Assembly: GCA_964397445.1 (NCBI GenBank)
Contig: CAYNHZ010000007.1
Coordinates: 1-55,522 of the forward strand
DNA from: CAYNHZ01 sp964397445
GTDB taxonomy: Bacteria > Bacteroidota > Bacteroidia > Bacteroidales > UBA932
Direction of reading: 5' to 3'
DNA length: 55,522 bases
Part shown: positions 33,509 through 43,647 of the stretch, in pieces
How the letters are laid out: every line of letters starts with the position of its first letter
How positions within the stretch are numbered: the first letter of the stretch is position 1
The notes under the pieces: generated by a model
The model's database searches: none
What the model was told of the DNA's origin: nothing
Seen by the model: the letters and a program-made list of their open reading frames with translations, nothing else
Position numbers and translations under genes: made by a program

Positions 33509-36500
33509 TTAAAACTGTAGATTTACTTTAGCACCCATAGATATCGTACCCGGCAAGTTGAAGTTTTCTATACCCATACCAGCTTCTGTACCACCAAATT
33601 GTGTTTCAGGATCTATTCCAAGTTCCCTACATTCAGCAGATCTATAAAGTATAGCCAAGTTACGAGCAACGAATGATACGCGCAATCCTTTAATAGCATA
33701 TTTCTCTTTAAATCTATGTGAGTAACTAACTGTCAACTCTCTGAATTTGATATATGAACCATCAAGTACAGAGTACTCTCTGTTGTTCCATACCCAAGGG
33801 GAGCTATAATATCTCTCTGCAGACATTCTTATATCGTTTGGTTTGTAACCGATAACATTTCCACCATCATCAAATACCTCTAACACCCCTTCACCTATAA
33901 CACCATTCTCCCTAACTCCACCTTTGACGGTGTTGTTGTATGCTCCGGTAGGATATGAGTGCCATTTGGTAACACTGAAAAATTGATTGCCATAGTTTAC
34001 ATCAAATAGGGCACCAACTGAGAAACCTTTGTAGCCTAAATTGAGTTGAAGTCCACCTGTCCACAATGGGGTTACTCGGCCTAAAATACCTGATCCACCC
34101 ATTTTAGGGAAACCATTTTTATCATTGATTATCTGACCATCTTCGGTTCTTGCATATTTCTCCCCAAATAGAAGACCCCACTCTTTTCCAGGAATTGCCA
34201 TAATAGGGCAAGTGTATCCATCAGCAAGTCTATATGAGTTGATACCAGGGTAGAGCTCTTTAATCATACTTCTATTGTGTGCCCAATTAAGGGTAACATC
34301 CCAATTGAATCCTTTTTTGTTTTCGAAAATTATCCAGTTTGCCATCACCTCAACACCATTGTTCTGGATCTTACCAGCATTGATCAACATAGAGCTATAT
34401 CCGGTAGGGGTAGATAGAGGAACATTCATAATCATATCCCTTGTTGTCCTTTGGTAATATGTAAGGTCGAGGCTAAGTTTACCTTTAAACAACCTTACAT
34501 CGGCTCCAACCTCCCAAGAGGTTGCCATTTGAGGTTTCAAATCCACAGGGGGGTATTGAAGTGAAGGGTACATAATTGCGGTACCATTCCATTTTCCCAT
34601 TCCATACACCTCTTGAAGACGGTAAGGGCTTGTTGCTCCACCCACTTGAGCAATATTGAATCGAGGTTTAGCGTATGTCAAAATATCAGATTTAATATCG
34701 AAAGCATCTGTTATACTGAAACTTAAATTAAGAGCAGGATAGAAATAACTTCTATTATTCGAAGGAAGTGTTGAGCTCCAATCATTTCTCCCTGTTACCC
34801 CAAGGAACAACCAATCGTCATAAGAACCATTTACGGCAAAGAATACACTATATGATTTCTCTTTTGTCATTGAATTACCTACTCCGGGAGTTCCATTTAC
34901 ATTTGACATAACGTAAAGATCGGGAACAACAAGGTCCGGTGCACTCATCCACTCACTATGATAGTTTCTGTAAAGGTAGTTACCTCCCAACATTCCGTCA
35001 ACTCTGAATTTACCAAAAGTTTTGTCGAAATTGATAAATACATCCACATTATCCTCTCTGAAAGTGAAATTATTCATTGAGAAGTTACCATTTTTATTTC
35101 TGGTAATCTGACCCCAAGAGGTGGATGGTGTTATATATTTTTTCTGTTCTGAATATGAGTCTGTACCAAATCTTGCAGAGGCAGAGAGCCATTTTGTAAA
35201 TTGATATGATGCAGTCACATTTCCATATATCCTCTCTCTATAGAAAGAGTTCTTCATATTGTCGAGTGACCAGAAACGGTTATCACTGTTTGGCCATTCA
35301 CATTGATTCAATTTATCCTTCTCATATATATCTCTAAGGTGTTTTACATCATACTCAACACCTCTCCAAGCATAGATATCAGCATATTCGTAACCGAAAG
35401 ATTTAAGATTGTCACTATTCTTTCTAAGATAGGTAATATCAGCCTTTACAGTTAGATTTTTAATAGGATTAAGGGTAACACTTGTAGTGATAGTATTCTG
35501 ATATTGAGAAGTATAAGGAATAACACCTGTACTTGACAAATTTGTATATGAGAGTCGTCCGAATGCTTTATCACCAACTGCTGAAATAGCGATATTATTT
35601 TCAACATCAAATCCTGTATCAAACCAATATTTCAGGTTGTCAGGACGGGAAACCCAAGGGCTGTTCTTACCGGATGCCCATTGATCAACCAAAAGACCTG
35701 CATCCAATCTTGCACCCCAGCTCACTGCCCCTTCATTGAGTCCGTTCATACCGTCAACCCAACGATAAGACTCGTTGTTTGCATAATCGTTATATGACGA
35801 GTATTTATCCTTTAGAAGATTTCCATTCTCATCTGTACGGGTGTTATAAGAGTATTCGTCTCCATAACTACCTGAACCATATTGTTGTTGAAGTTTAGGA
35901 AAATATGTTGGCATATTTGCAACAAATGAAGAGTTGAAATCGACACTTACCCCTCTGCTTTTTCCTTTCCCTTTTTTGGTTGTAACCACAATAACACCAT
36001 TGATAGCGCGGCTACCATAAAGGGCTGAAGCACTTGCCCCTTTTAGTACAGTCATTGATTCAATATTATTCGCATCCAAATCGGCAATTGCGTCACCATA
36101 GTCGATACCACCTGCCCCACTAATAGAGGTCGTATTACTATTTACAGGAACACCATCAACTACCCAAAGGGGTGAGTTACCTGAGAAGCCACCATTACCC
36201 CTGATAACAATCCTCGAGGAGGAACCTAATGAACTTGATCCTTGAGTAATTTGAACACCTGCAACCTTTCCGTGAAGGGTGTTAATGATATTTGAAGATT
36301 TATTAACATTTAACTCCTCCGAGCCAACCTCTTGGATAGAATAACCAAGTGTCTTCTTCTCTCTTGAGATACCCAATGCAGTCACCACAACCTCAGAAAG
36401 GGCAATAGCATCTGCCGACATAATAACTTGATAATAATCTGCTTGTGAAATATTTACCATATTTTCCTTATAGCCGAAATTGGTAAATTTCAAAGTAGTA

Positions 36501-36715
36501 ACTGAATTGGGAACGTTGATTTTAAACTCCCCATTAACATCAGAAATGGCATAAGTAGAATTGTTTCCTACAAGCTGAACAGTCACCCCAACAATCGGGG
36601 ATTTATCTGCAGCATCGATGATTTTGCCCTTTATCTCTCTACTCTGTCCGAATGCGGAAAGGATAGAAACAAAAGAAGACAAAATGAACAACAAGATGAG
36701 TTTTTTCATTTTCAT
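33509..36715 (-). CDS. SusC/RagA-like TonB-dependent outer-membrane transporter
   Basis: 1068 residues. The signal peptide (ends SAFG before Gln) is followed by a carboxypeptidase-like repeat (GKIIDAADKSPIVGVTVQL). The plug domain carries the SusC hallmark KGASASALYGSRAINGVI, and a 22-strand barrel ends in the aromatic-terminal GAKVNLQF. With SusD it forms the outer-membrane import complex energised by TonB. It has no extra N-terminal signalling domain of the SusC-sigma type, consistent with regulation by the divergent ROK protein rather than by an anti-sigma pathway. It lies 19 bp after the first LamG gene. Confidence 0.96.
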   Translation of the reverse strand: MKMKKLILLFILSSFVSILSAFGQSREIKGKIIDAADKSPIVGVTVQLVGNNSTYAISDVNGEFKINVPNSVTTLKFTNFGYKENMVNISQADYYQVIMSADAIALSEVVVTALGISREKKTLGYSIQEVGSEELNVNKSSNIINTLHGKVAGVQITQGSSSLGSSSRIVIRGNGGFSGNSPLWVVDGVPVNSNTTSISGAGGIDYGDAIADLDANNIESMTVLKGASASALYGSRAINGVIVVTTKKGKGKSRGVSVDFNSSFVANMPTYFPKLQQQYGSGSYGDEYSYNTRTDENGNLLKDKYSSYNDYANNESYRWVDGMNGLNEGAVSWGARLDAGLLVDQWASGKNSPWVSRPDNLKYWFDTGFDVENNIAISAVGDKAFGRLSYTNLSSTGVIPYTSQYQNTITTSVTLNPIKNLTVKADITYLRKNSDNLKSFGYEYADIYAWRGVEYDVKHLRDIYEKDKLNQCEWPNSDNRFWSLDNMKNSFYRERIYGNVTASYQFTKWLSASARFGTDSYSEQKKYITPSTSWGQITRNKNGNFSMNNFTFREDNVDVFINFDKTFGKFRVDGMLGGNYLYRNYHSEWMSAPDLVVPDLYVMSNVNGTPGVGNSMTKEKSYSVFFAVNGSYDDWLFLGVTGRNDWSSTLPSNNRSYFYPALNLSFSITDAFDIKSDILTYAKPRFNIAQVGGATSPYRLQEVYGMGKWNGTAIMYPSLQYPPVDLKPQMATSWEVGADVRLFKGKLSLDLTYYQRTTRDMIMNVPLSTPTGYSSMLINAGKIQNNGVEVMANWIIFENKKGFNWDVTLNWAHNRSMIKELYPGINSYRLADGYTCPIMAIPGKEWGLLFGEKYARTEDGQIINDKNGFPKMGGSGILGRVTPLWTGGLQLNLGYKGFSVGALFDVNYGNQFFSVTKWHSYPTGAYNNTVKGGVRENGVIGEGVLEVFDDGGNVIGYKPNDIRMSAERYYSSPWVWNNREYSVLDGSYIKFRELTVSYSHRFKEKYAIKGLRVSFVARNLAILYRSAECRELGIDPETQFGGTEAGMGIENFNLPGTISMGAKVNLQF

Positions 36716-36734
36716 ATTTTTTAGTTAATAATAG

Positions 36735-38795
36735 TTATAATGTGATACTTATTTGCGTTTTAGTTTTCGAGGTTATCTCAATAAAAGTGACGAGATTACT
36801 CTCTGTTATCCCCTTTACAATGCCAACCTTTGCACCGCTATACGGCTTACCATTGACAAGAACTTTAACATTATCACCCCACTTCCACCCCTTTATATTT
36901 ACAAAGATGTTCTCTATTGGAGAGCTCTCTGAACCATTGATTGTGAAAACAACAGATGATCTCTCCTTGGAAACATAAGTGATATTATACTCTCTTCGAG
37001 AAATATCATAACCCTCAGATATAACACTCTTCCCATCAACCTCTAATTTAGGAGCGAAAGCCCAAGAACGGCCAAGAGAGACCAACTCATTTATAGACCT
37101 GTCACCCATACCATAAAGACCTGACCAATAACATCTTCCATTATCTGTATGAATTGGAGGATAGGATATTGGGAAGCCCAGAATATGTCTGGTTCTATCA
37201 TTTGTAAGGGCTGTCCTGCCGTCACAACGGGCAAGACCCTCCGGAAAATGGTTACAACCACCCTTTGGAGAGTAATATCCGCTTAGAGTTCCATCTTGCA
37301 TAAGGGTCATATTGTTACCCGGTTCAAAACAGATAAAAGGTTTATTTACCGATTTGAAATTATACCTCTGAATAGTATAATTTGTATCTCTATCCACTTT
37401 TACAGGATTCTCTACAAATTTTTGGCAATCCCCTTTCCCATCATAATTTGCAACGGTAGCATACTCCTGCTCAAGAAGATCTGACATATTCTGTCCCGGC
37501 TGTAGAAGGGCAAGAGATTCTTGGAATTGACGAGGATAACCCAAAGATCCCTCCTTCCAAGACACCCTTCTGATTGCAGTTGCATCGGGATATATATAAT
37601 AATACTCATCTACCCAACACTCCCAACCTGTTTTGGAATCAACATTCCAAGTGTTATTATGGGCACTTACAGGGGCATATCTCCAGTGAATCACCACCCT
37701 TGCTGGGGTGTTTTCAATAATTCTCACGTGAGAAAAACGACAATGACGATCCTGCATATGTTCAAAACACCCTTCAGTATCATTCCACGCCTCAACACTC
37801 TGGTCTGTCATCCAATTTTCATTTTCCGACACCCAGCCTGCTCCATATCTCATTCCCCTCCAAAACATCAGTTTCACAGGAGATTTTTCAAAAAATACCA
37901 CAATATCGGGATCTCCCTCGACAGGCCAAATATTGTCCCATTCAGGATAAAAATTGAGTTTTGTATAATATGCACCGAATGTGCGAGGATTTTTCACATT
38001 AGGAAGTCTATGTTTAGCAATAGGTGCTTTAGGAACTTTTACACTATTAAATTTCTTTTCAATACTTTGTTGATCCATAGGATAGTTATAAACATATAAC
38101 TCATCCAATAGAGCATCGAGTCCAAACCTCTCCTCAACCGTACCAAAAAGGCGGTGCAGATGAGAGGGTTTCTCAGGAGAATCTACCATCCCGATCATAA
38201 TGTTATCCCCTAATTTAGGATATACTCTCTCCTCTTTCAAAGAGAAACCACCTTTTATATTGGTAGTATTGAGCAATTTACCATTCAAATAGACAGACAT
38301 TTTATCGTTAGAGGAATATGTTGCCACAATATGATTCCATTCATAAAGGGGCAAAACCCCCTCTCCACTTGAACAAATAACCCATTGCTCATTTATAAAC
38401 GCCTCAAGAGCCACTTGACCTAATGGTCCGATAACCATCCTCATTCCACCTTGAGATTTCTCACCTATGGCATAAACAGGAGACCAATTCCAAGGATATG
38501 TTCCGAGGGCAATCCATAACTCAATTGAGAATCCCCCCCTGAGTTCATCTAAATTTCCCTTTTGCCCCTTAATGCAAGTTGTAAAGCCATCAAGTCTGAG
38601 ACCATTTCCGGAAATACCTGGTTGAAGGGAAAAATTCCCTTCAACAGTATCCCTCTCTAATGAGATGATATCATTAAGTTTTCTATCCTTTATCTCCTCA
38701 AAATTATAACCCGAAATGGTTTTTGTATTTTGAGAATACAAACATCCAAATTGGAAAAGAATCAGAGAAATAGATAATATTAATAGTTTTTTCAT
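36735..38795 (-). CDS. LamG-like protein with uncharacterised C-terminal domain, paralogue 1
   Basis: 686 residues from ATG 38795 (MKKLLILSISLILF, signal peptide). A LamG-type jelly roll (GNGLRLDGFTTCIKG, FSIELWIALGTYPWNW, MSVYLNGKLLNTTNIKGG) precedes the same unknown domain as in the paralogue at 30006-32009. The unknown domain is far more conserved than the LamG part: FEHMQDRHCRFSHVRIIENT and PARVVIHWRYAPVS are identical in both. A gene duplication followed by divergence of the binding domain is the likely history. The gene lies 17 bp after the iron-type dehydrogenase gene and just upstream of susC, so it should be strongly co-expressed. Function unknown; enzyme or glycan binder. Confidence 0.75.
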   Translation of the reverse strand: MKKLLILSISLILFQFGCLYSQNTKTISGYNFEEIKDRKLNDIISLERDTVEGNFSLQPGISGNGLRLDGFTTCIKGQKGNLDELRGGFSIELWIALGTYPWNWSPVYAIGEKSQGGMRMVIGPLGQVALEAFINEQWVICSSGEGVLPLYEWNHIVATYSSNDKMSVYLNGKLLNTTNIKGGFSLKEERVYPKLGDNIMIGMVDSPEKPSHLHRLFGTVEERFGLDALLDELYVYNYPMDQQSIEKKFNSVKVPKAPIAKHRLPNVKNPRTFGAYYTKLNFYPEWDNIWPVEGDPDIVVFFEKSPVKLMFWRGMRYGAGWVSENENWMTDQSVEAWNDTEGCFEHMQDRHCRFSHVRIIENTPARVVIHWRYAPVSAHNNTWNVDSKTGWECWVDEYYYIYPDATAIRRVSWKEGSLGYPRQFQESLALLQPGQNMSDLLEQEYATVANYDGKGDCQKFVENPVKVDRDTNYTIQRYNFKSVNKPFICFEPGNNMTLMQDGTLSGYYSPKGGCNHFPEGLARCDGRTALTNDRTRHILGFPISYPPIHTDNGRCYWSGLYGMGDRSINELVSLGRSWAFAPKLEVDGKSVISEGYDISRREYNITYVSKERSSVVFTINGSESSPIENIFVNIKGWKWGDNVKVLVNGKPYSGAKVGIVKGITESNLVTFIEITSKTKTQISITL

Positions 38796-38812
38796 AATGT
38801 TAGCGGATAAAA

Positions 38813-39979
38813 TCAATACATAGATCTTATAATCTCCACCATTTCACTATCAGTAGCAACACGAGGGTTTGCCTTGTAATCAGGAAGAACCATACTTTGT
38901 TTTGCCAACATTTCAATCTCTGATTCAGGCACATTCACATCTCTTAATCTTCTCAATAAACCTATCTTTATCAAGAATTTCCTTATCTCATCTACTGAAT
39001 TAGATGCAGCCTCCTCATCGGAAATCTTGCATAAATCGGGATTCAGTACCCTCGCAAGTTTTGCAAAATTGGAGATAGAACTTCTCCAAGTAAAATCGGC
39101 AAACGTAGGATAAATAATCGCTAAAGCCTCTCCATGAGCAATATGTGGATACATTCCACTCATTGCCATTCCAATACCGTGTGGCATAGTTACCCCAACG
39201 TTAGCTATTGATAATCCGCCCAATGTATCTGCATAAGCCATCATTGTTCTTGACTCTACATCACCGAGATTTGCAAGTGTTTTGGGTAGGTGCTCAACAA
39301 CCAAAGAAACAGCCTCCCAAGCAATAAGGTCAACATAAGGACTTGAATTAATATTAATTATACTTTCAAATGCGTGGCATAATACGTCAAAACCTGTGGT
39401 AGCTGTGACAAACGCAGGGAGAGTCACCATCAACTCAGGATCAATAATACAAACAGAGGGATAGAGAATGTTGTTGTATAGGGCCGATTTATCTCTCGTT
39501 TTTGTATTTGTCACAACTGCTACTTGAGTAACTTGTGAACCTGTCCCTGATGTTGTGGAGATAGATATAATAGGTAATAGTTTAGAGGCATCCGGTTGAG
39601 GTGTCTTATAGAATAAATAATCCCAGCAACTTCCGGGGTGAGTAGCAACTACAGATATAGCTTTTGCAGTATCCATACTTGAGCCACCGCCCAAACCAAT
39701 TATCACATTTACCCCACACTCCCTTGCAAGTTTAGCTCCGTTATCAACAGATTCAATGGTCGGATTAGGTACAACTCCGTCATAATGAACAACGGAAATG
39801 CCCATATCAGTCATAATTTTAATAACTCTTTTATATTGTTCCTCCAAAGCGGGGATAGTAGCCTTTGTAGTGACAAGTAACGCTCTATTTCCATAACGTT
39901 TTACAAATTGAGGCAACTCTTGTACCCTACCCTGACCAAATATTATTTCTGTTGTTTGATGATAATTAAAACTTTTCAT
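38813..39979 (-). CDS. Iron-containing alcohol dehydrogenase (lactaldehyde reductase-like)
   Basis: Cytoplasmic group III alcohol dehydrogenase, 388 residues. The NAD(P)-binding loop GLGGGSSMDTAKAI and TTSGTGSQVTQVAVV are present. Candidate metal ligands are Asp in IDPELM, the His of GFDVLCHAFE, and the His residues of MPHGIGMAM and IAHGEALAI. Homologues act on lactaldehyde, 1,2-propanediol, butanol or 1,3-propanediol. In a locus with a GH95 fucosidase, reduction of L-lactaldehyde from fucose would fit, but no fucose isomerase, kinase or aldolase genes are present. It may instead reduce an aldehyde formed in the dehydrogenase route. Confidence 0.85.
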   Translation of the reverse strand: MKSFNYHQTTEIIFGQGRVQELPQFVKRYGNRALLVTTKATIPALEEQYKRVIKIMTDMGISVVHYDGVVPNPTIESVDNGAKLARECGVNVIIGLGGGSSMDTAKAISVVATHPGSCWDYLFYKTPQPDASKLLPIISISTTSGTGSQVTQVAVVTNTKTRDKSALYNNILYPSVCIIDPELMVTLPAFVTATTGFDVLCHAFESIININSSPYVDLIAWEAVSLVVEHLPKTLANLGDVESRTMMAYADTLGGLSIANVGVTMPHGIGMAMSGMYPHIAHGEALAIIYPTFADFTWRSSISNFAKLARVLNPDLCKISDEEAASNSVDEIRKFLIKIGLLRRLRDVNVPESEIEMLAKQSMVLPDYKANPRVATDSEMVEIIRSMY

Positions 39980-40000
39980 TTTTGTATATTATTAAATTAT

Positions 40001-40861
40001 TTATTTCATTTTTGGCATTGCACCGCTGCAAGTACAGATAAACGCTGCCAACTCATTTGCATTGCGATGTATTTCCGATAATGGGAGATCACTTAATAGT
40101 CCGTAGGTTAATGCAGCTGTAAAAGCATCCCCCGCCCCAACAGTATCCACAATCTTAATACTCGGTGGACGCAATTGGGAAATTTCATTTTCTGTAACCA
40201 GAACACTTCCCTCCTCTCCAAGTGTACAAGCTACAAGCCTAATGGAGAAATCTTTCATCACCATTTTGATCGCTTGATCAACACTATATCCAAACATTTT
40301 AGATATGATCTGAAGTTCATCACTATTGATCTTCAAAACATCAGAACGCTGTAAAGACTCCACTACAATTTTCTCAGAAAAAAAATGTTGTCTGAGATTT
40401 ATATCAAAAATCTTCAAACAACACTCACTTGTAGCATCCAACAAGGTTTTTATTGTCCTCCTTGATTTATCTCCCCTTTGAGCAAGACTACCAAAACAAA
40501 TGGCGTCAGCCCTTTGTGCAGCAGCTTTAAGTGATTGATCCATAGTAATATTGTCCCACGCAACACCCTCTTGAATATCGTAAGTAGGAACACCGTTACT
40601 ATCCAATGACACATTTACCTTGCCGGTTGGATATTTATCGGAACGAGATATATAAGATGCATCGATCCCCAATTCATTAAGTCTGTCAAACAATTCATCA
40701 CCGATAGGATCCTCTCCGACAGAGCTGATAATATGGGAATCACAACCCAATTGCAAGGTATGATAAACAAAATTCAATGGAGCGCCTCCTATATGTTTTT
40801 CATCTTCGAAAACATCCCATAGAACTTCACCAATTCCTATTACAAAAGGTTTATCACTCAT
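40001..40861 (-). CDS. PfkB-family carbohydrate kinase, fructokinase-like
   Basis: 286 residues from ATG 40861 (MSDKPFVIGIGEVLWDVFED), a start that overlaps the dehydrogenase stop as ATGAGTGA, so translation is coupled. Substrate-site block GGAPLNFVYHTLQLG and the ATP/anion-hole motif DTVGAGDAFTAALTYG with the catalytic Asp are clear. YDIQEGVAWDNI is typical of fructokinase-like PfkB proteins. With the upstream zinc dehydrogenase it forms a dehydrogenase-kinase pair that could turn a polyol or acidic sugar into a phosphorylated ketose. Substrate inferred only. Confidence 0.85.
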   Translation of the reverse strand: MSDKPFVIGIGEVLWDVFEDEKHIGGAPLNFVYHTLQLGCDSHIISSVGEDPIGDELFDRLNELGIDASYISRSDKYPTGKVNVSLDSNGVPTYDIQEGVAWDNITMDQSLKAAAQRADAICFGSLAQRGDKSRRTIKTLLDATSECCLKIFDINLRQHFFSEKIVVESLQRSDVLKINSDELQIISKMFGYSVDQAIKMVMKDFSIRLVACTLGEEGSVLVTENEISQLRPPSIKIVDTVGAGDAFTAALTYGLLSDLPLSEIHRNANELAAFICTCSGAMPKMK

Positions 40862-41897
40862 AATTTCCCTCATTTTCAAGATCTATAATCACCTTCATCG
40901 ATTTATCTCCCTCAGTATCAATATATTTATATGCAGCTGCATACTCCGAGAATGGGAATACTTTAGAGATTAGCGGCTCTAAAATGATCCCCCTCTTGGA
41001 AATCATCTCTACTGCCTCTAAATAATCTTTATGGAGATACATCATAGTTCCGGTCAGTTTCAACTCGTGCTCGCCGACATGGAACATATTTACAACAGGA
41101 TTTTTCGAATAGACACCGAGAATAACTACATCTCCCCCCTTCTCCACATTAGATATAATATTTGTCAATGAAGACTCTACACCTGCCGCTTCAAATCCAA
41201 TTTGAAAACCCTCTTTACCAAAAGCCCTATTGACCCCCTCTTGGAAAGTCTCACTCTTCAGATCTATTGTATATTCGATACCGCATTTTTTAGCAACCTC
41301 CAATCTGTATGTGCTGAAATCAGATATTGCAACCTTTGCTGCCCCCCTGATTTTGGCAAACTGCGCCACCAAATTACCAATAGTACCTGCACCGGAAATA
41401 ACTACATTTTTATCTTTAATATTTTCGATTCTTGATGTTGCGTGTGCCCCAACAGCGCAAGGTTCTATCATAGCCCCCTGCATCAGGTCAACATTGTCCG
41501 GGATAATAACAATCCTGTCTTGATCAATAACAAATAGATCTTGCGCAACACCATCTGCTTGAAAACCTTGAACTTTAAGGTTTTGACAAACATTATATTG
41601 TCCCCTTTTACAAGGGGCACATTCGCCACAAACCAATTGAGGTCTCCCTGTAGCCTTCATTCCAACCTCAATCCCCTTCACATCACTACCAACAGCCATA
41701 ACTGTTGCAGAGTACTCGTGTCCTTGAACTACAGGATATGGGGTAGAGGGGTGCAAACCATGATTTACATGAATATCACTTCCGCAAATACCTATTTTTT
41801 CAATTCTCAATAGTATTTGATCACCCTTTATCAAATGTGGTACAGAAACCTCTCTATACTCGATCACACCGGGGGATAACATAATAGCTTGTCTCAT
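40854..41897 (-). CDS. Zinc-dependent medium-chain dehydrogenase (sorbitol/threonine DH-like)
   Basis: 347 residues from ATG 41897 (MRQAIMLSPGVIEYREVSVP); the longer in-frame reading would run into the transporter gene. Catalytic zinc Cys in KIGICGSDIH, the GHEYSATV block and Glu in MIEPCAVGAH are visible. The structural zinc site is VCGECAPCKRGQYNVC, and the Rossmann motif is VISGAGTIGNLVAQ. Homologues oxidise polyols, L-threonine, L-idonate or sugars such as L-fucose. It lies 17 bp after the SSS transporter and overlaps the kinase gene by 8 bp, suggesting the three act in order on one substrate. Confidence 0.87.
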   Translation of the reverse strand: MRQAIMLSPGVIEYREVSVPHLIKGDQILLRIEKIGICGSDIHVNHGLHPSTPYPVVQGHEYSATVMAVGSDVKGIEVGMKATGRPQLVCGECAPCKRGQYNVCQNLKVQGFQADGVAQDLFVIDQDRIVIIPDNVDLMQGAMIEPCAVGAHATSRIENIKDKNVVISGAGTIGNLVAQFAKIRGAAKVAISDFSTYRLEVAKKCGIEYTIDLKSETFQEGVNRAFGKEGFQIGFEAAGVESSLTNIISNVEKGGDVVILGVYSKNPVVNMFHVGEHELKLTGTMMYLHKDYLEAVEMISKRGIILEPLISKVFPFSEYAAAYKYIDTEGDKSMKVIIDLENEGNYE

Positions 41898-41914
41898 ATC
41901 AATAGTAATTATAT

Positions 41915-43642
41915 TTATGAAAAATAGACATATAGGCAGATCATAATGATTATCAGAATAATAGTCCAAACTCTGACATCATTGATTGATTTGATTTTAC
42001 CTCCAAGAATCTCGCGTGGGTTTTTCCAAGAATATTTCTCAACCACTTCTGCATCGGGTGCTTTAGTAAACATACTAACAATGATATATATAAGCACACA
42101 TATACAGAACAGCCACCAAGCTTGCATCATAAATGGAATTCCCAAAACCTCAGTGATATATGAAACGCCTCCCGGTGTAAATTTGAAATCCAAAATGAAG
42201 CAGAGGATACCCAATGACAATCCGGCAAGGAGTGTGACAAAAGAGGCCTCTTTTGTCCCCCTTTTTGAAAGAACACCAAGAAGAAGAACTGCTGCAACCG
42301 AAGGTGATAGGGCAGAAGCCACTTTATTAATCGCCTCAAACACACTTGAAAATTTACCCCCCTGTGTTGACCATAGGGCAGCAAGGACCATCACTATTAT
42401 TGAAGCCACCCTCCCTACAAGGAGAATATTACTCTCTTTAGATTGGGGTTTGATCCTCTTATAAATATCAATAGATACCAATGTAGAGATACTATTCAAT
42501 GCAGCGGCAACTGTACTCATCAAAGCCGCGATTAAAGCTGCCGCAAATAATCCCGTAAGACCTACCGGAAGGAGCTTATCGATCAAAACAACAAGTGTCA
42601 TATCTCCGGGCTTGTTGACCATAGCGGCATTTGCTGCAGCAAAAATATCCTCTTTAAAAATCGCATATCCGATGACACCGGGCAATATCATTAGGAAAGG
42701 GGTCATAGTCTTCAAAAATCCTGCGAAAATGGGACCTCTTCTCGCATCATCTTCTGTCTTCGCAGCAAGAACTTGTTGAACTATAGTCTGATCAGAACAC
42801 CAATACCACAAACCAAGAATAGGATACCCTAAAAAGGCTGCATACCAAGTAAGTCCGCTATCAGACACTTTCTCAAAGCCACGAGAGGCAAACTCACCAT
42901 TAATCGTTTCGGTCAATGCCCCGAGAGACTCCTTATTATGAAGCACATCTAATTGTCCCGGGCGAAGTAAGTCTATGAAATTTGCCATAAACCCACCTGT
43001 CATATTCATCGCCTCCATATAGTCAGTCAACTTTAAAATCCCGGCTACTGTTAAAGCTAAAGAGCCAAAAAGAAGAATAGCAGTCTGAACAGCTTGGGTA
43101 TAGACTACAGCTTTAAGACCACCCGCTAAATAATATACTAAGGTAACAACAGATATAAGGGTGATTGATGTCCACATACCTATACCAAAAAATCTCTCGA
43201 AAATAATCGCCCCTGTATAGAGACTCATACCTATATGTACAAATAGAGCTCCGAGTATCGCAATAAATGCGAAAACTGTTCTCGACCTCGCATCATACCT
43301 CCTTTCAAGAAATTCGGGAAGAGTCTGAATCCTACTTTTAAAATAGAATGGTGCAAAAACAAAAGAGAGGATAATCAAGGTAACAACAGCAAGCCACTCG
43401 AAGCAGCCCCACACCATCCCCTCATTAAAACCGGAGGAGGCCAATCCAACTAAGTGAATAGTTGAAATATTAGCCGCAAACAGAGAGAGGCCGATCAATG
43501 GCCACCTTATATCCCTTCCTGCAAGGAAAAAACCATCACTTGTCTTTGTCCTCTTTTTGAGTTGAAAGACACCGATCATCACCATCGCTACCATAAAGAC
43601 AATGATGATTATTAGATCGACTATATGAATATTCATTGTCAT
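41915..43642 (-). CDS. Sodium:solute symporter (SSS/SGLT family)
   Basis: Inner-membrane sugar or sugar-acid symporter, 575 residues with about 14 hydrophobic segments. The family N-terminus is visible (FFLAGRDIRWPLIGLSLFAANIS), with TLPEFLERRYDARSR and the Na+-site helix region AALIAALMSTVAAALNSIST. It likely takes up the monosaccharide freed in the periplasm. It follows the RbsD/FucU gene by 5 bp, a pairing expected if the mutarotase supplies the anomer used by the transporter or the dehydrogenase. ATG 43636 is an alternative start. Confidence 0.9.
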   Translation of the reverse strand: MTMNIHIVDLIIIIVFMVAMVMIGVFQLKKRTKTSDGFFLAGRDIRWPLIGLSLFAANISTIHLVGLASSGFNEGMVWGCFEWLAVVTLIILSFVFAPFYFKSRIQTLPEFLERRYDARSRTVFAFIAILGALFVHIGMSLYTGAIIFERFFGIGMWTSITLISVVTLVYYLAGGLKAVVYTQAVQTAILLFGSLALTVAGILKLTDYMEAMNMTGGFMANFIDLLRPGQLDVLHNKESLGALTETINGEFASRGFEKVSDSGLTWYAAFLGYPILGLWYWCSDQTIVQQVLAAKTEDDARRGPIFAGFLKTMTPFLMILPGVIGYAIFKEDIFAAANAAMVNKPGDMTLVVLIDKLLPVGLTGLFAAALIAALMSTVAAALNSISTLVSIDIYKRIKPQSKESNILLVGRVASIIVMVLAALWSTQGGKFSSVFEAINKVASALSPSVAAVLLLGVLSKRGTKEASFVTLLAGLSLGILCFILDFKFTPGGVSYITEVLGIPFMMQAWWLFCICVLIYIIVSMFTKAPDAEVVEKYSWKNPREILGGKIKSINDVRVWTIILIIIMICLYVYFS

Positions 43643-43647
43643 AATCT

